Below are positions 25,289 through 33,640 of a stretch of DNA of 58,278 nt, piece after piece. The notes beneath the pieces are model-generated. The model made no database searches. It was given only the letters and a program-made list of their open reading frames with translations, and had not been told where the DNA came from. A program made the position numbers and the translations under genes. The DNA comes from a bacterium (lineage in GTDB: Bacteria; Planctomycetota; JADGBV01). Numbering within the stretch: position 1 is the stretch's first letter; every line of letters begins with the position of its first letter. The stretch is from NCBI GenBank assembly GCA_023261545.1, contig JAHFOS010000003.1:1-58278 (forward strand). The letters run 5' to 3'.

Positions 25289-25616
25289 CACGATACCCTT
25301 TGTGCAAAAATGTCCAAGTTGCCCGGCAAATGACGGCATAACCCGTCATGATTCCCGTCAGTGGCTTCCGTCAGCGGTGTCATCCCAGAGGATAATAGAA
25401 TTGTCGAATAGGCATAACAATGGATTAACGGATGAAATAATAGCACAAAAAGACGATCCGCTCGGACGACGGTTTTCTGGTGATAGTTCTTGCCCATCAG
25501 TCCGCCCTATCACAATCGGCGCAACAGTGCGTACCACCCTGGACAGCGATTGCCATTCTAATGCTCGCGCACGGCTCGTCCGCACGCATCGGCCAACCGT
25601 TTTCGGAGCAACCCAC
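25289..25616. promoter_or_regulatory. Divergent regulatory region between two secreted GH genes
   Basis: This gap of 328 bases carries promoters for the GH16 gene (minus) and the large GH-A gene (plus). It holds an inverted repeat ATGACGG/CCGTCAT (25330-25349, six-base spacer) and an AT-rich stretch, GATAATAGAATTG then TCGAATA (25391-25410). The latter resembles the AraC-dehydrogenase operator region at 19485-19509. I see no gene here; the 5' extensions of both flanking open frames have no conserved sequence. Confidence 0.4.
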
Positions 25617-28600
25617 ATGCTTTCCTTCCGCCACTGCTGTTCCCTGGCCCTCACCCTGCTGGCGGGCCTGGCCGCCGCTGAACCGCCCGCCGGCTTCCGC
25701 CAGGATTTCGAGGGCGCCGAACCCCTGAAAGGCTGGGTGTGCGCCGGCAACGTCGCGGTGGATGGCGCCCTGGGATTCAAGAGCGGCGCCAGCCTGCGGA
25801 TGGCGCGCACCCTGCAGCGGGTGGAAGAGGACACGAGCGCCATCGCCCCCGCGCTCGCGGTCGTGCCAGGCACCTGGGAGGTCAGCGGCGCCCTGGCCAC
25901 CGAACTGGTCACCCCCGACAGTTCCTACAACGTCATGGTGACGGTGGACTGGCAGGGGGCGGACGGCAAGCCGCTCGATCCCGTCGAGGTCGCCATGGCA
26001 GGCGGCCAGCAAGCCTGGCGGCCGTTCCGCAAGCGCATCGAGCCTCCGCTTGGCGCCACCAGCGCCCGGGTGCGGGTGATCCTCAACAAGGCGCACGGCG
26101 TCTGCCACATTGATGACCTCGCCCTGGCCTTCGTCAACGCAGAAGTGCGCAAGCCGGAGCTCATCGAGCGCTTCACCTATGCCAGCGCCTCCATCTGCAA
26201 CATCCTGCGGCCCACCGACAAGCTGGCGGTCACCGTCACAGTCGAGGCCTACAAGCCCCTGTCCGCGGAGCAGCGGCGCCTGACCTTCCAGGTGCGCGAC
26301 TACTGGGGCGCCGAGGTTGGCGAGCCCGGCGGCGTCGCCCTCGCCCCCGTCGGGGCCGGCAAGAACGCCCGCGACCGCTTCGCCTACAGCGCGGAGCTCG
26401 ACCTCAGCAACGTCGGCCTTGAGGTTGGCAAGTACTACGAGGTGCACACCCGCGTGGACCTGCCCGGCCTGGATGTGGCGCAGGACCGCACCACCCTCGC
26501 CATCCTTCCCGAAGCGCCAAGCAAAAAATACGCGCCGCTGGAAATCCCCTTCACCAGCCGCAACTGGGATCACCGCCTCGACATGCACCCGCTGCTGAGC
26601 GACCGCATCGGCCTGCGCGTCTGCGGCATTTGGGGCGGGTTCCCGGTGGAGGCGCCTGGGAACACCTTCATGCCGCAGTTCGAGAGCGCGGAGAAGCTGG
26701 GGATGGCCATGCTCACCGGCGTGCCCAGCCATGCCATCGAGAACCACACGCCCGGCTACGAGAAGTGGACGGTCGAGGCGATGCGCGTCGGCACCCGGGC
26801 CCTGCTGGCGACCTACGGCCAGCGCGGCCTGCGCATGATTGACCTCGGCAACGAGCCGCCGGGCCTCGAAGAGCGCGCGCGCGAAGCGCTGCCGTTCTAC
26901 AAGGCGATTTACGAGGAAGTGAAGAAATTCGATGCGACGATCCAGGTCCTCGGCACCTCGGTCGGCCCGTGCGAGGCCTATTTCAAGGCCGGCTTCCAGG
27001 ATGTCCTTGACGTCTTCGATTTCCACGTCTATGAGGACGTGCCCGGCATCCGCAACATCTTCGCCGAGTACGAGCGGCTGTTCGCCAAGTACAAATGCCG
27101 CAAGCCCATCGTCGCCACCGAGCTCGGCCTCAACAGCCAGGGCCTGCCGCGCCTCGCCATCACCAACGACCTCATCCGCAAGCTGTCGGTGTTCTTCGCC
27201 CTCGGCGGCCTGCACTGCTCGTGGTTCGACCTCTTCTACCCCGATCCGAAGGGCGTCATCACCGGCAGCAACGGCGACTCGTTCAACGCCTTCAACTGCA
27301 AGTACGAGAGCTACAGCCCGCGTCTCGACGCCCTCGCCTACTACAACATGGTGAACGGCATCCTGGTGAAAAAATGCCTGGGCGAGAAGCTCTATCCGAA
27401 CGGCGTCCTCGCCACCCTGTTCAAGGATGACAAGGGCGCCTGCTTCATGAGCCTGTACGCCGACAAGGGCCGCCACGACGTGTTCCTGCCCCTGCCCGGA
27501 ACCGGAGCGGTCAAGGTCCTGCGCATTGACGGCAGCGCGGTGGTCCTCGATGCCGGCGGCAAGGGCGTAACCCTGAGCATAGCCCAGGATGCGCTGCTGC
27601 TGTCGTGGCAGGGGGGCGCGAGCGCCCTGCCGACGGAGCTCGGCGAACCCGTCGCCAGCCTGATGGCGGAACCCGCCAGCGTGGTCAAGGGCAGCGCCGT
27701 CGCCCTCACCCTGGCCATGAATACCCTGCCGGTCGCGGCGGTGACGGTCAAGGCACCGCGAGGCTGGACGGTGGGGAAGCCGGTCGTCGGCAGCGCCAAC
27801 GGCAAGAATACCGCGACCTGGAGCCTGGGGGCACCAACCGTCACCAGCGCGCGCGAGGCGCGCGTCGCCATCGCCCTGGCCAAGGCCGGCGAGATTTACC
27901 TTGGCATCCCGGTCACCGGGCAGGTCTCGCTGCGCGTCCTGCCGACGATCCAAAAGGCTGAGGGCGCCGCCGGAGTGAGCGTGGGCGTGCGCAACAACGG
28001 CCGCGAGCCGCAGCGGGTGGCGCTGGCGTTGAGCCTGATGGGCGAGTACCTCATGGCGAAGAACAACTTCGACCCCGCCAAGCCGACGCCGACCCAGGCC
28101 TTCTTCGCCGATGTCCCCGAGACCAGCCTGCTGGTCGAGCCGGGAGCCGAGCGCCTGTTCAGCGTTGCGCTGAACGGCCTCGACCCGCAGACCATCTACC
28201 GGGTGCGGGCGCTGGCCACCGACGCGAGCGGCATCACCCTCACCCGCGAGCGCAACCTCGCCGGCTTCGCCAACGCGCCGCGCGCCAGGGCGGCGCCGAA
28301 GCTCGACGGCGTCCTCGACGAGGCCGACTGGCGGCGGGCGCAGGTCCTCAAGATCCACGAGGAGCGGCAGTTCTGGGGCTATGGCGAGCGCACCTGGCGC
28401 GGGCTCAAGGACGTGTCCGGCGAGCTGCGCGTGCTGTGGGACGACCAGTTCCTCTACGTCGGTGTCACCGTGGTGGACGACGTGTTCCGCAACCAGAAGC
28501 AGGACGTGGAGCTCTGGGCCGGCGACGGCCTGCAATTCCTCTTCGATCCCTGCCGCGAAGCGCCGGAGAAAATAGGCAAATACGACTACGGCATCGGCTA

Positions 28601-28904
28601 CGGCACCAAGGGGGCGCAGGCGTGGTGCTGGTATTCCGCCGACGTCCGGGCGCCGTCAGGGGCCGTGCCCAACATCCGCATCGCGGCCAAGGCGTTCACC
28701 GACGGCAGCGGCGGCAAGACCTACGAGGTCGCTTTCCCCTGGGAGCGCCTAGCTCCGTTCCAGCCGGCGGCAGGGCGCAACCTCGGCATGGCGATGATCC
28801 TCAACGACGACGACGGCGTGGGCCGCGACTGCTACAGCGGCTGGTTCAGCGGCGTCAGCACCAAGGAGGTGGACGTGGTGGGAGATGTCATCCTCGGGGA
28901 GTGA
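25617..28904 (+). CDS. Large secreted clan GH-A-type glycoside hydrolase with CBM9-like tail
   Basis: A 1095-residue exported protein starting at the ATG at 25617, with signal peptide MLSFRHCCSLALTLLAGLAA. Residues ~25-175 form a beta-sandwich like a carbohydrate-binding module, and ~185-300 a second. Residues ~305-560 look like a TIM barrel of clan GH-A: DLGNEP gives a proton-donor glutamate (E413), and IVATELGLN gives a nucleophile glutamate (E502), spaced as in GH39/GH5-like enzymes. Two Ig-like domains follow, and residues ~905-1095 match CBM9 (PKLDGVLDEADW... and GDGLQFLFDP). It is divergent from the GH16 gene and probably acts on the same plant or algal polysaccharide. Exact GH family and substrate are unknown. 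Confidence 0.7.
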   Translation: MLSFRHCCSLALTLLAGLAAAEPPAGFRQDFEGAEPLKGWVCAGNVAVDGALGFKSGASLRMARTLQRVEEDTSAIAPALAVVPGTWEVSGALATELVTPDSSYNVMVTVDWQGADGKPLDPVEVAMAGGQQAWRPFRKRIEPPLGATSARVRVILNKAHGVCHIDDLALAFVNAEVRKPELIERFTYASASICNILRPTDKLAVTVTVEAYKPLSAEQRRLTFQVRDYWGAEVGEPGGVALAPVGAGKNARDRFAYSAELDLSNVGLEVGKYYEVHTRVDLPGLDVAQDRTTLAILPEAPSKKYAPLEIPFTSRNWDHRLDMHPLLSDRIGLRVCGIWGGFPVEAPGNTFMPQFESAEKLGMAMLTGVPSHAIENHTPGYEKWTVEAMRVGTRALLATYGQRGLRMIDLGNEPPGLEERAREALPFYKAIYEEVKKFDATIQVLGTSVGPCEAYFKAGFQDVLDVFDFHVYEDVPGIRNIFAEYERLFAKYKCRKPIVATELGLNSQGLPRLAITNDLIRKLSVFFALGGLHCSWFDLFYPDPKGVITGSNGDSFNAFNCKYESYSPRLDALAYYNMVNGILVKKCLGEKLYPNGVLATLFKDDKGACFMSLYADKGRHDVFLPLPGTGAVKVLRIDGSAVVLDAGGKGVTLSIAQDALLLSWQGGASALPTELGEPVASLMAEPASVVKGSAVALTLAMNTLPVAAVTVKAPRGWTVGKPVVGSANGKNTATWSLGAPTVTSAREARVAIALAKAGEIYLGIPVTGQVSLRVLPTIQKAEGAAGVSVGVRNNGREPQRVALALSLMGEYLMAKNNFDPAKPTPTQAFFADVPETSLLVEPGAERLFSVALNGLDPQTIYRVRALATDASGITLTRERNLAGFANAPRARAAPKLDGVLDEADWRRAQVLKIHEERQFWGYGERTWRGLKDVSGELRVLWDDQFLYVGVTVVDDVFRNQKQDVELWAGDGLQFLFDPCREAPEKIGKYDYGIGYGTKGAQAWCWYSADVRAPSGAVPNIRIAAKAFTDGSGGKTYEVAFPWERLAPFQPAAGRNLGMAMILNDDDGVGRDCYSGWFSGVSTKEVDVVGDVILGE

Positions 28905-28985
28905 AGCAAGGCTGCGCGGGCTTGTTCCAGCGCCCGTGCACGAGCGCCCCTGGCGCTAAAATTACCATCGTTCATTGAATCAGAT

Positions 28986-29267
28986 TTGCTATCGATCCTG
29001 CCCGAATTGGCTCGTTTTTATGGAATCATCATCCGGATGTATCGGGAACTTGGGGAACCGCACCACAAGGCGCACTTTCACGCTTATTATCAGGAACAAA
29101 TGGCCGTTTTTACCATGGATCCGATTGACATGATCGCCGGTTCCTTCCCGAACCCGCAGAGACGCTTGGTAGAAGCTTGGGCCGAACTGCACCAAACCGA
29201 ATTGCTGAAGGATTGGAGCTTGCTCCTGAACGGTCGGAAGCCTGACCCCATCGCCCCATTGAGATAA
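28986..29267 (+). CDS. DUF4160 protein
   Basis: A 93-residue protein of the DUF4160 family. Visible family features are the N-terminal PELARFYGIIIRMY, HHKAHFHAYYQEQ with the conserved PHFH-like histidines, and a C-terminal RRLVEAWAELHQTELLKDW helix. Proteins of this family are usually encoded next to a DUF2442 gene, as here, six bases downstream; the pair is often suspected to be a toxin-antitoxin-like module but the biochemistry is not established. The start is TTG at 28986, chosen because no ATG precedes the conserved region. Confidence 0.75.
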   Translation: MLSILPELARFYGIIIRMYRELGEPHHKAHFHAYYQEQMAVFTMDPIDMIAGSFPNPQRRLVEAWAELHQTELLKDWSLLLNGRKPDPIAPLR

Positions 29268-29273
29268 GCCGCC

Positions 29274-29570
29274 ATGAAGCACACCCTCGCAAGAATCATC
29301 AGTTTCAAGCGGTTGGGCGATTACGTCCTGAAGGTTTCATTCGACGACGGCTCCTCGCAACGCATCGATTTCTTTCCATTATTGACCGGCGAGCTGTTCG
29401 AACCGCTCCAGGACAAGGATTTTTTTTCCAAGGTGAAAATCGATCCGATCGCACATACGCTGACATGGCCGAACGGAGCGGACTTCGACCCCGGCATGCT
29501 GCACGATTGGAGCCAGATCAAAGATGAGTTCCAGGCGCAAATTACGGGCAGGACGCTGACGACTCCTTAG
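29274..29570 (+). CDS. DUF2442 protein, partner of the DUF4160 gene
   Basis: A 98-residue protein matching DUF2442: DYVLKVSFDDGSSQRIDF, then LLTGELFEPLQDKDFFSKV, and LTWPNGADFDPGMLHDW near the end. It lies six bases after the DUF4160 stop and is clearly co-transcribed. The family folds as a small beta-rich domain related to NE0471-type proteins and is thought to act as a partner or antitoxin. The AGATAAGCCGCC stretch before the ATG is only a weak ribosome-binding site, which suits translational coupling. Confidence 0.75.
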   Translation: MKHTLARIISFKRLGDYVLKVSFDDGSSQRIDFFPLLTGELFEPLQDKDFFSKVKIDPIAHTLTWPNGADFDPGMLHDWSQIKDEFQAQITGRTLTTP

Positions 29571-29658
29571 CGGAGGGATCCAGTTGTCCAGGCAGGGGGT
29601 CCCACCTGCTTGGGCGTGATGTGCATTGTCGGCTTGTAAGTGTTCACGAAAAATATTA

Positions 29659-29822
29659 ACCGCGGATAACACGGATGGAAAAGAAAAATTAAACCTAAAA
29701 ACAGCAGTTGAAAACTAACCGGCTGAAAAGCAGGGGACTGTCCCTTCGCGAAGCGGGAACTGTCCCTTGCGATAAAACGACTTAACTTTCAACTACCGTT
29801 TTTAGGTTAAATTATCCGCGGT
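29659..29822. repeat. Nested palindromic repeat: element A (copy 1) within outer CCGCGGATAA arms
   Basis: Outer arms ACCGCGGATAA (29659-29669) and TTATCCGCGGT (29812-29822) are a perfect inverted repeat. Inside lies element A at 29692-29808, bounded by 22-base near-perfect inverted ends that start AACCTAAAAACAGCAGTTG and finish CAACTACCGTTTTTAGGTT. Its core contains two copies of GGGACTGTCCC-like sequence. The same ends and core recur at 33641, 39472 and 43021. It lies between convergent genes. Confidence 0.75.
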
Positions 29823-29906
29823 CGATCTTTTTTTTGTTCGTTTCGCCGTGACCACTTACCTTGCTTTTATGAAGAGCTTGCGAGGGCCCGTCGTGGTGCT
29901 CGGTCC

Positions 29907-31163
29907 TTATTCGACATGCCGCGAGTGTTGAAGGCCTGAAACGGCGGCTCGGGCGCAACCTTGCATCATCCCCGCCACAAAAAAAGGCGCCAGCAGAAAA
30001 GTGGCCGGGACGAAATAGCGCGGGACGGTGTAGATCAGGGTGTAGAGAACGGCCGTCGCCAGGGCGTAGATCAGCGCCAGGGCGGCGCACGTGTCGCCAT
30101 GGCGCATGCGGGACAACGCCCCGCGCAAGGCGAAAGCGAGAAAAAACAACCGGAACAGGAAGAGCGGCGAGGTCCAGGAGAACTGCCCCAGCGTCAGGAC
30201 CGTGAATTTGTAGAGGAAATGCGCCAGCGCCCGCCAGGGGTGCGCGGCCATGCGGGCGAGGCCGGCGCGGAAAAGCAGGCCGTCGGCCTTGTTGGGCGGC
30301 ACGGCGGCGAGCTCGCGGCGAAAATCCGCGGGGATGCGCGGGTCGTTCATGTTGGGAAGCTGCTCGAAGCGCAGGAGGTTGCCGCGGTAGAAGGAACTGC
30401 CGCCATCGGTGGAGGACAGGATGGGCTGGCCGAAACGCACCCAGTTGCGCGCCGTCCAGGAGAGCGGCAGCGCCAGCGCCAGCGCGAGGAACAGCGCGGC
30501 GGGCGCGAAATCCCTGCGCCCGCCGCGCCAGGCGATGACAAGGGCGAAAAGCGGCAGCAGCGCAATGTGGACGGACTTGACCAGGCCGCTCAGCCCCAGG
30601 AGGATGGCGGCGGCGATGAGGCTGGCCGTTCCCCCGTACCGCAAACGGCGGTCGAGGAAGAAGAGGCCGCCAGCCAGCAGCGGCAGGACCAGGACCTCGG
30701 AGAGGATGAGCTGGGCGACTTGCGCGACGGGGGGATAAGCGGCGAGAAACAATGCGGCAGCGGCGGCGTTGCGCGTTCCCACGGCGCGGCGCGCGAGAAC
30801 GAAGAGCATGGCGATGGCCGCGGCGTAGAGCAAGAGTTGAGCCACCAGCACCGGAGCGCATTGTGCGGGCGTGAGTTTGAAGGGTGCCAGCAACCCCACT
30901 TTGATGAAGGCGGCCAGGAATAACGGATAAAGCGGCTCCCGGGCCGCGCAGGAGGTTTGCCCATCCAGCGAGAACATTCCCGCCGTGGCGAGGTGGCTCG
31001 CCAGGTTGAAGTACGAGCCGCTGTCCGGCTGCAAGGGATGATCGGCGAATATTCCCGCACAGCCCAGCACCAGAAAAAGGCCGTGGGCCGCCGCAATCAG
31101 CAGAACAGCAGCGGGGATCAGCCCGCGCCAGCGATCTGGATTTTGCCTTCCCGTTTCAAGCAT
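29907..31163 (-). CDS. GT39/PMT-like polytopic glycosyltransferase
   Basis: A 418-residue membrane protein from the ATG at 31163. About ten to twelve hydrophobic helices are separated by short loops. The first large external loop contains QPDSGSYFNLASHLA and REPLYPLFLAAF, the acidic and R-E-P-L-Y-P pattern of ArnT/PMT-family lipid-linked sugar transferases. These use polyprenyl-phosphate sugars as donors outside the inner membrane. The start lies 46 bases inside the end of the DPM1-like GT2 gene, which could make that polyprenyl-phosphate sugar, so the two form a logical pair. Confidence 0.75.
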   Translation of the reverse strand: MLETGRQNPDRWRGLIPAAVLLIAAAHGLFLVLGCAGIFADHPLQPDSGSYFNLASHLATAGMFSLDGQTSCAAREPLYPLFLAAFIKVGLLAPFKLTPAQCAPVLVAQLLLYAAAIAMLFVLARRAVGTRNAAAAALFLAAYPPVAQVAQLILSEVLVLPLLAGGLFFLDRRLRYGGTASLIAAAILLGLSGLVKSVHIALLPLFALVIAWRGGRRDFAPAALFLALALALPLSWTARNWVRFGQPILSSTDGGSSFYRGNLLRFEQLPNMNDPRIPADFRRELAAVPPNKADGLLFRAGLARMAAHPWRALAHFLYKFTVLTLGQFSWTSPLFLFRLFFLAFALRGALSRMRHGDTCAALALIYALATAVLYTLIYTVPRYFVPATFLLAPFFVAGMMQGCARAAVSGLQHSRHVE

Positions 31164-31936
31164 GTGAGTTTTTGCTGATCTCCGGCATTCGAGCACCAGC
31201 GCCAGGCGAGCAGCGTGGTCAGGGCCTGGACGCCGTCGCGCCAGGATATTTTTTTGCCCTCGGCGAAGCCGCGCGGGCGGTAACTCACGGGAACCTCGTG
31301 GATGGCGATATCCAGTCGCAACAAGCGAGCTGTTATCTCGGGCTCCCACTCAAAACTGTCGCCAGCGAACGAAAGGGCGCGCAACAGGTCGCCCTGGAAG
31401 GCTTTATATCCGGTGGGCTCATCCGTAAGCCTGGCGCCGTAAAGCAGGTTGCAGGCCCAGGTGACGGCCACCCCCCCCCAGTAGTAACGCCGGTAGGAGT
31501 GGCGGTTGGCGCGGTTCCTCAGCCTTGAGCCATACACCACCAGGGCCTGGTTTTGCAGAATGGGATTCACGCAGGCAGGGATGTCGCCGGGGTCGTACTC
31601 GAGATCGGCGTCCTGGACGATGAGCACCCGACCGCGGCTGTGCTCGACGCCCAGCCGCACCGCCGAACCCTTGCCGCCGTTGGGTTTTTGGAAGAGCCGC
31701 GTGTGGCGCGCCAGCGCGCCGCGGTTTTCCGCCAGCCATGCGCGCACGCGCGCGGCGCTGGCGTCACGGCTGCCGTCATCCACCACCAGCACCTCCAGGG
31801 GGTCGGGAAAACGCAGCGCGGCGAGTTGTTCCAAAACTTCCACGACCGTGGCTTCCTCGTTGTACATGGGGACGATCACGCTGAGGGCGGGAGCGGGTGG
31901 CTCCTCCCGCAAACCGGGTGCGTCCGGATCAACCAA
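31118..31936 (-). CDS. Polyprenyl-phosphate glycosyltransferase, DPM1-like GT2
   Basis: A 272-residue GT2 enzyme of the dolichyl-phosphate mannose synthase type. Blocks are ALSVIVPMYNEEATV, VLVVDDGSRDAS, KPNGGKGSAVRLGV and the metal-binding VLIVQDADLEYDP. TGYKAFQGDLLRAL and FEWEPEITARLLR are the C-terminal active-site segments. It lacks the C-terminal membrane helices of some homologues. It transfers a sugar from a nucleotide donor to polyprenyl phosphate on the cytosolic face. Its start overlaps the gmk stop by eight bases, and its end overlaps the membrane GT gene. Confidence 0.85.
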   Translation of the reverse strand: MVDPDAPGLREEPPAPALSVIVPMYNEEATVVEVLEQLAALRFPDPLEVLVVDDGSRDASAARVRAWLAENRGALARHTRLFQKPNGGKGSAVRLGVEHSRGRVLIVQDADLEYDPGDIPACVNPILQNQALVVYGSRLRNRANRHSYRRYYWGGVAVTWACNLLYGARLTDEPTGYKAFQGDLLRALSFAGDSFEWEPEITARLLRLDIAIHEVPVSYRPRGFAEGKKISWRDGVQALTTLLAWRWCSNAGDQQKLTCLKREGKIQIAGAG

Positions 31937-32504
31937 CCAGCGGCCTCAGGATGGCGCGGAAGCGGCGGCAGGCCTTCTCGAAATCGCCGTTCACCACAAT
32001 ATGGTCGAAAAGCCCGCGCGCTTCCAGCTCTTTCTCGGCTTCACGGACGCGCGTCGCGAAGCGCTCCCGCGATTCGGTGCCGCGCCCCTTGAGCCGTTCG
32101 CGCAACACCTTCAGGGAAGGCGGCACGATGAAGATGGAGAGCCGGCGCGCCCGCGGCAGCGCTTGCATCAGGGCGGCGGCCCCCTGAACGTCCACGTCCT
32201 TGAGCAAAATATCGCCGCGCTCCAGGCCCGCTTCCACCGTGGCCTTGAGCGTTCCATAAAGGTGGCCGTAAACATCGGCATATTCGAGGAACCGCCCCTC
32301 TTTGATGCCGCGCGCGAAAGCGCGGCGCGTCAAAAAATGGTAGTGCACGCCATTTTTTTCTCCGGGCCGGCGCGGACGCGTGGTGGCCGAGGTGGGAAAG
32401 CGGATGGCCGGCACTTCCTTCAAGAGCCACGCGATGAGGCTGCTCTTGCCGCTGCCCGAAGGCCCCGAGACGATGCACAACTTTCCCTTGCGCCGGGCCA
32501 TCAC
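31929..32504 (-). CDS. gmk: Guanylate kinase
   Basis: A 191-residue enzyme of normal length for Gmk, which phosphorylates GMP to GDP. The P-loop IVSGPSGSGKSSL is near the N-terminus, followed by the GMP-binding SATTRPRRPGEKNGVHYHFL with its conserved arginines, and GHLYGTLKATVEAGLERG. DILLKDVDVQGAAAL and RLSIFIVPPSLKVLRERL are the Walker B-like and lid regions. It is the first of three overlapping minus-strand genes with two glycosyltransferases, a linkage that is probably only transcriptional. Confidence 0.95.
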   Translation of the reverse strand: MMARRKGKLCIVSGPSGSGKSSLIAWLLKEVPAIRFPTSATTRPRRPGEKNGVHYHFLTRRAFARGIKEGRFLEYADVYGHLYGTLKATVEAGLERGDILLKDVDVQGAAALMQALPRARRLSIFIVPPSLKVLRERLKGRGTESRERFATRVREAEKELEARGLFDHIVVNGDFEKACRRFRAILRPLVG

Positions 32505-32543
32505 GCTGGGTTCGGTCGCAAAAATACAGCCATCATCGGGAAT

Positions 32544-32625
32544 TGTCCACAGATATACACAGATTAAAGAAGATTGACCCGTATGGATTCTTATCTGTGT
32601 TGATCTGTGTCATCTGTGGATAAAT
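32544..32625. repeat. Palindromic repeat F, copy 1 (CCACAGAT type)
   Basis: The arms TCCACAGAT..ACACAGATTAA (from 32546) and TTATCTGTGT..ATCTGTGGATAAA (to 32624) form a long imperfect hairpin between gpsA (stop at 32649) and gmk (start at 32504). The same core is found inside the four ~250-base D elements and in a partial copy at 44710. Confidence 0.65.
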
Positions 32626-32648
32626 TTTTCGGGTTTTTGCTTGCGCGA

Positions 32649-33629
32649 TCAATCTTCCTGCTTGAGCGGCCGGTTCAACAGCTCGCGCATCACCTTGTGC
32701 GCCTCGCGCCCCTCCGCCACCACCGCGTGCACCGCGCGGCAGAGCGGCATTTCCGGCCCGCCCGCGGCGTCGAGCTCCTGCACCAGCGAGCGCACGGTGT
32801 AAGCGCCTTCGGCCAGGTGCTCTTCGAGTTTAAAGGAGGCGGGGTCGGTCACCTGGGCAAAGCCGAAAGAGCGGTTGCGCGAATCGGGGCTGCAACAGGT
32901 GGTCACGAGGTCTCCGATCCCGCTCAGCCCGTAGAAGGTCTCGCGGCGCGCCCCTTGGGCCAGGCTGTACTTGGTGATCTCCGCCAATCCCCGCGTGATG
33001 ATGGCCGACTTGGTGTTCATGCCGAAGCCCAGGCCATCCGACATGCCGGCGGCGATGGCGATGATGTTCTTGAGCGCACCGCCGAGTTCGACGCCGATGC
33101 GGTCGGCGCCGTGGTAGATGCGTAGGGTCGGCGTGGCAAAGGCGGTGGCCAGGCGGCTGCGCAGCGCAGCGCTATTCCCGGCCAGCACCAGGCTCGTGGG
33201 CAGTCCGCGCACCATCTCCCCGGCCAGGCTCGGCCCCGAGAGCGCCAGGATATTTTTGGCGGCGCAGCCCAGATCCTCCAGGATGGCGCAAGGGGTTTTG
33301 GAGGTGCCTATCTCCAGGCCCTTGGCGGTGCTGACGAGGGAACCCGCGAAATTTTTGAGGCCCAGCGCCTGGGCCGTGGCTCGCAAATGCTGGGTGGGCA
33401 CGGCGAGGACCAGCCCTTCGAAGGAAGCGAGATCGGCGCCGGGGCCGCTCGTGAGCGCTACCGTCTCCGGAATTCGGTATCCCGGCAGATAGCGCCTGTT
33501 TTCGCGCCGCTGGCCGAGCTCGGCGGCCAGTTCCGCGCGCCGGCACCATAAGAGCACGCCGTGCGCCGGACTGAGGAGCCCCGCCAGGGCCGTCCCCATG
33601 GCGCCGGCTCCCACCACGAGGATCCTCAT
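32649..33629 (-). CDS. gpsA: Glycerol-3-phosphate dehydrogenase [NAD(P)+]
   Basis: A 326-residue cytosolic enzyme that reduces dihydroxyacetone phosphate to sn-glycerol-3-phosphate for phospholipid synthesis. The N-terminal Rossmann motif is VVGAGAMGTALAGLL. VSTAKGLE and LSGPSLAGEM are the substrate-side blocks, VELGGALKNIIAIAAGMSDG contains the catalytic lysine, and LSGIGDLVTTC and NRSFG complete the set. Length is typical. The C-terminal MPLCRAVHAVVAEGREAHKV is also conserved. It lies downstream of a composite repeat that fills the gap to the preceding exported-protein gene. Confidence 0.95.
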   Translation of the reverse strand: MRILVVGAGAMGTALAGLLSPAHGVLLWCRRAELAAELGQRRENRRYLPGYRIPETVALTSGPGADLASFEGLVLAVPTQHLRATAQALGLKNFAGSLVSTAKGLEIGTSKTPCAILEDLGCAAKNILALSGPSLAGEMVRGLPTSLVLAGNSAALRSRLATAFATPTLRIYHGADRIGVELGGALKNIIAIAAGMSDGLGFGMNTKSAIITRGLAEITKYSLAQGARRETFYGLSGIGDLVTTCCSPDSRNRSFGFAQVTDPASFKLEEHLAEGAYTVRSLVQELDAAGGPEMPLCRAVHAVVAEGREAHKVMRELLNRPLKQED

Positions 33630-33640
33630 GCTAACCTATC

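Noticed and set aside
25497-28535. A 1012-codon open frame on the minus strand opposite the large GH-A-type gene
   Set aside because: Antisense shadow; the plus strand has a signal peptide, NEP and TELG catalytic blocks and a CBM9-like domain.
28943-28957. Hairpin AGCGCC-CCT-GGCGCT after the GH-A-type gene as a terminator
   Set aside because: The stem is only six pairs and is followed by AAAATT instead of a T-run on the coding strand, so it is not convincing as a rho-independent terminator for that gene.
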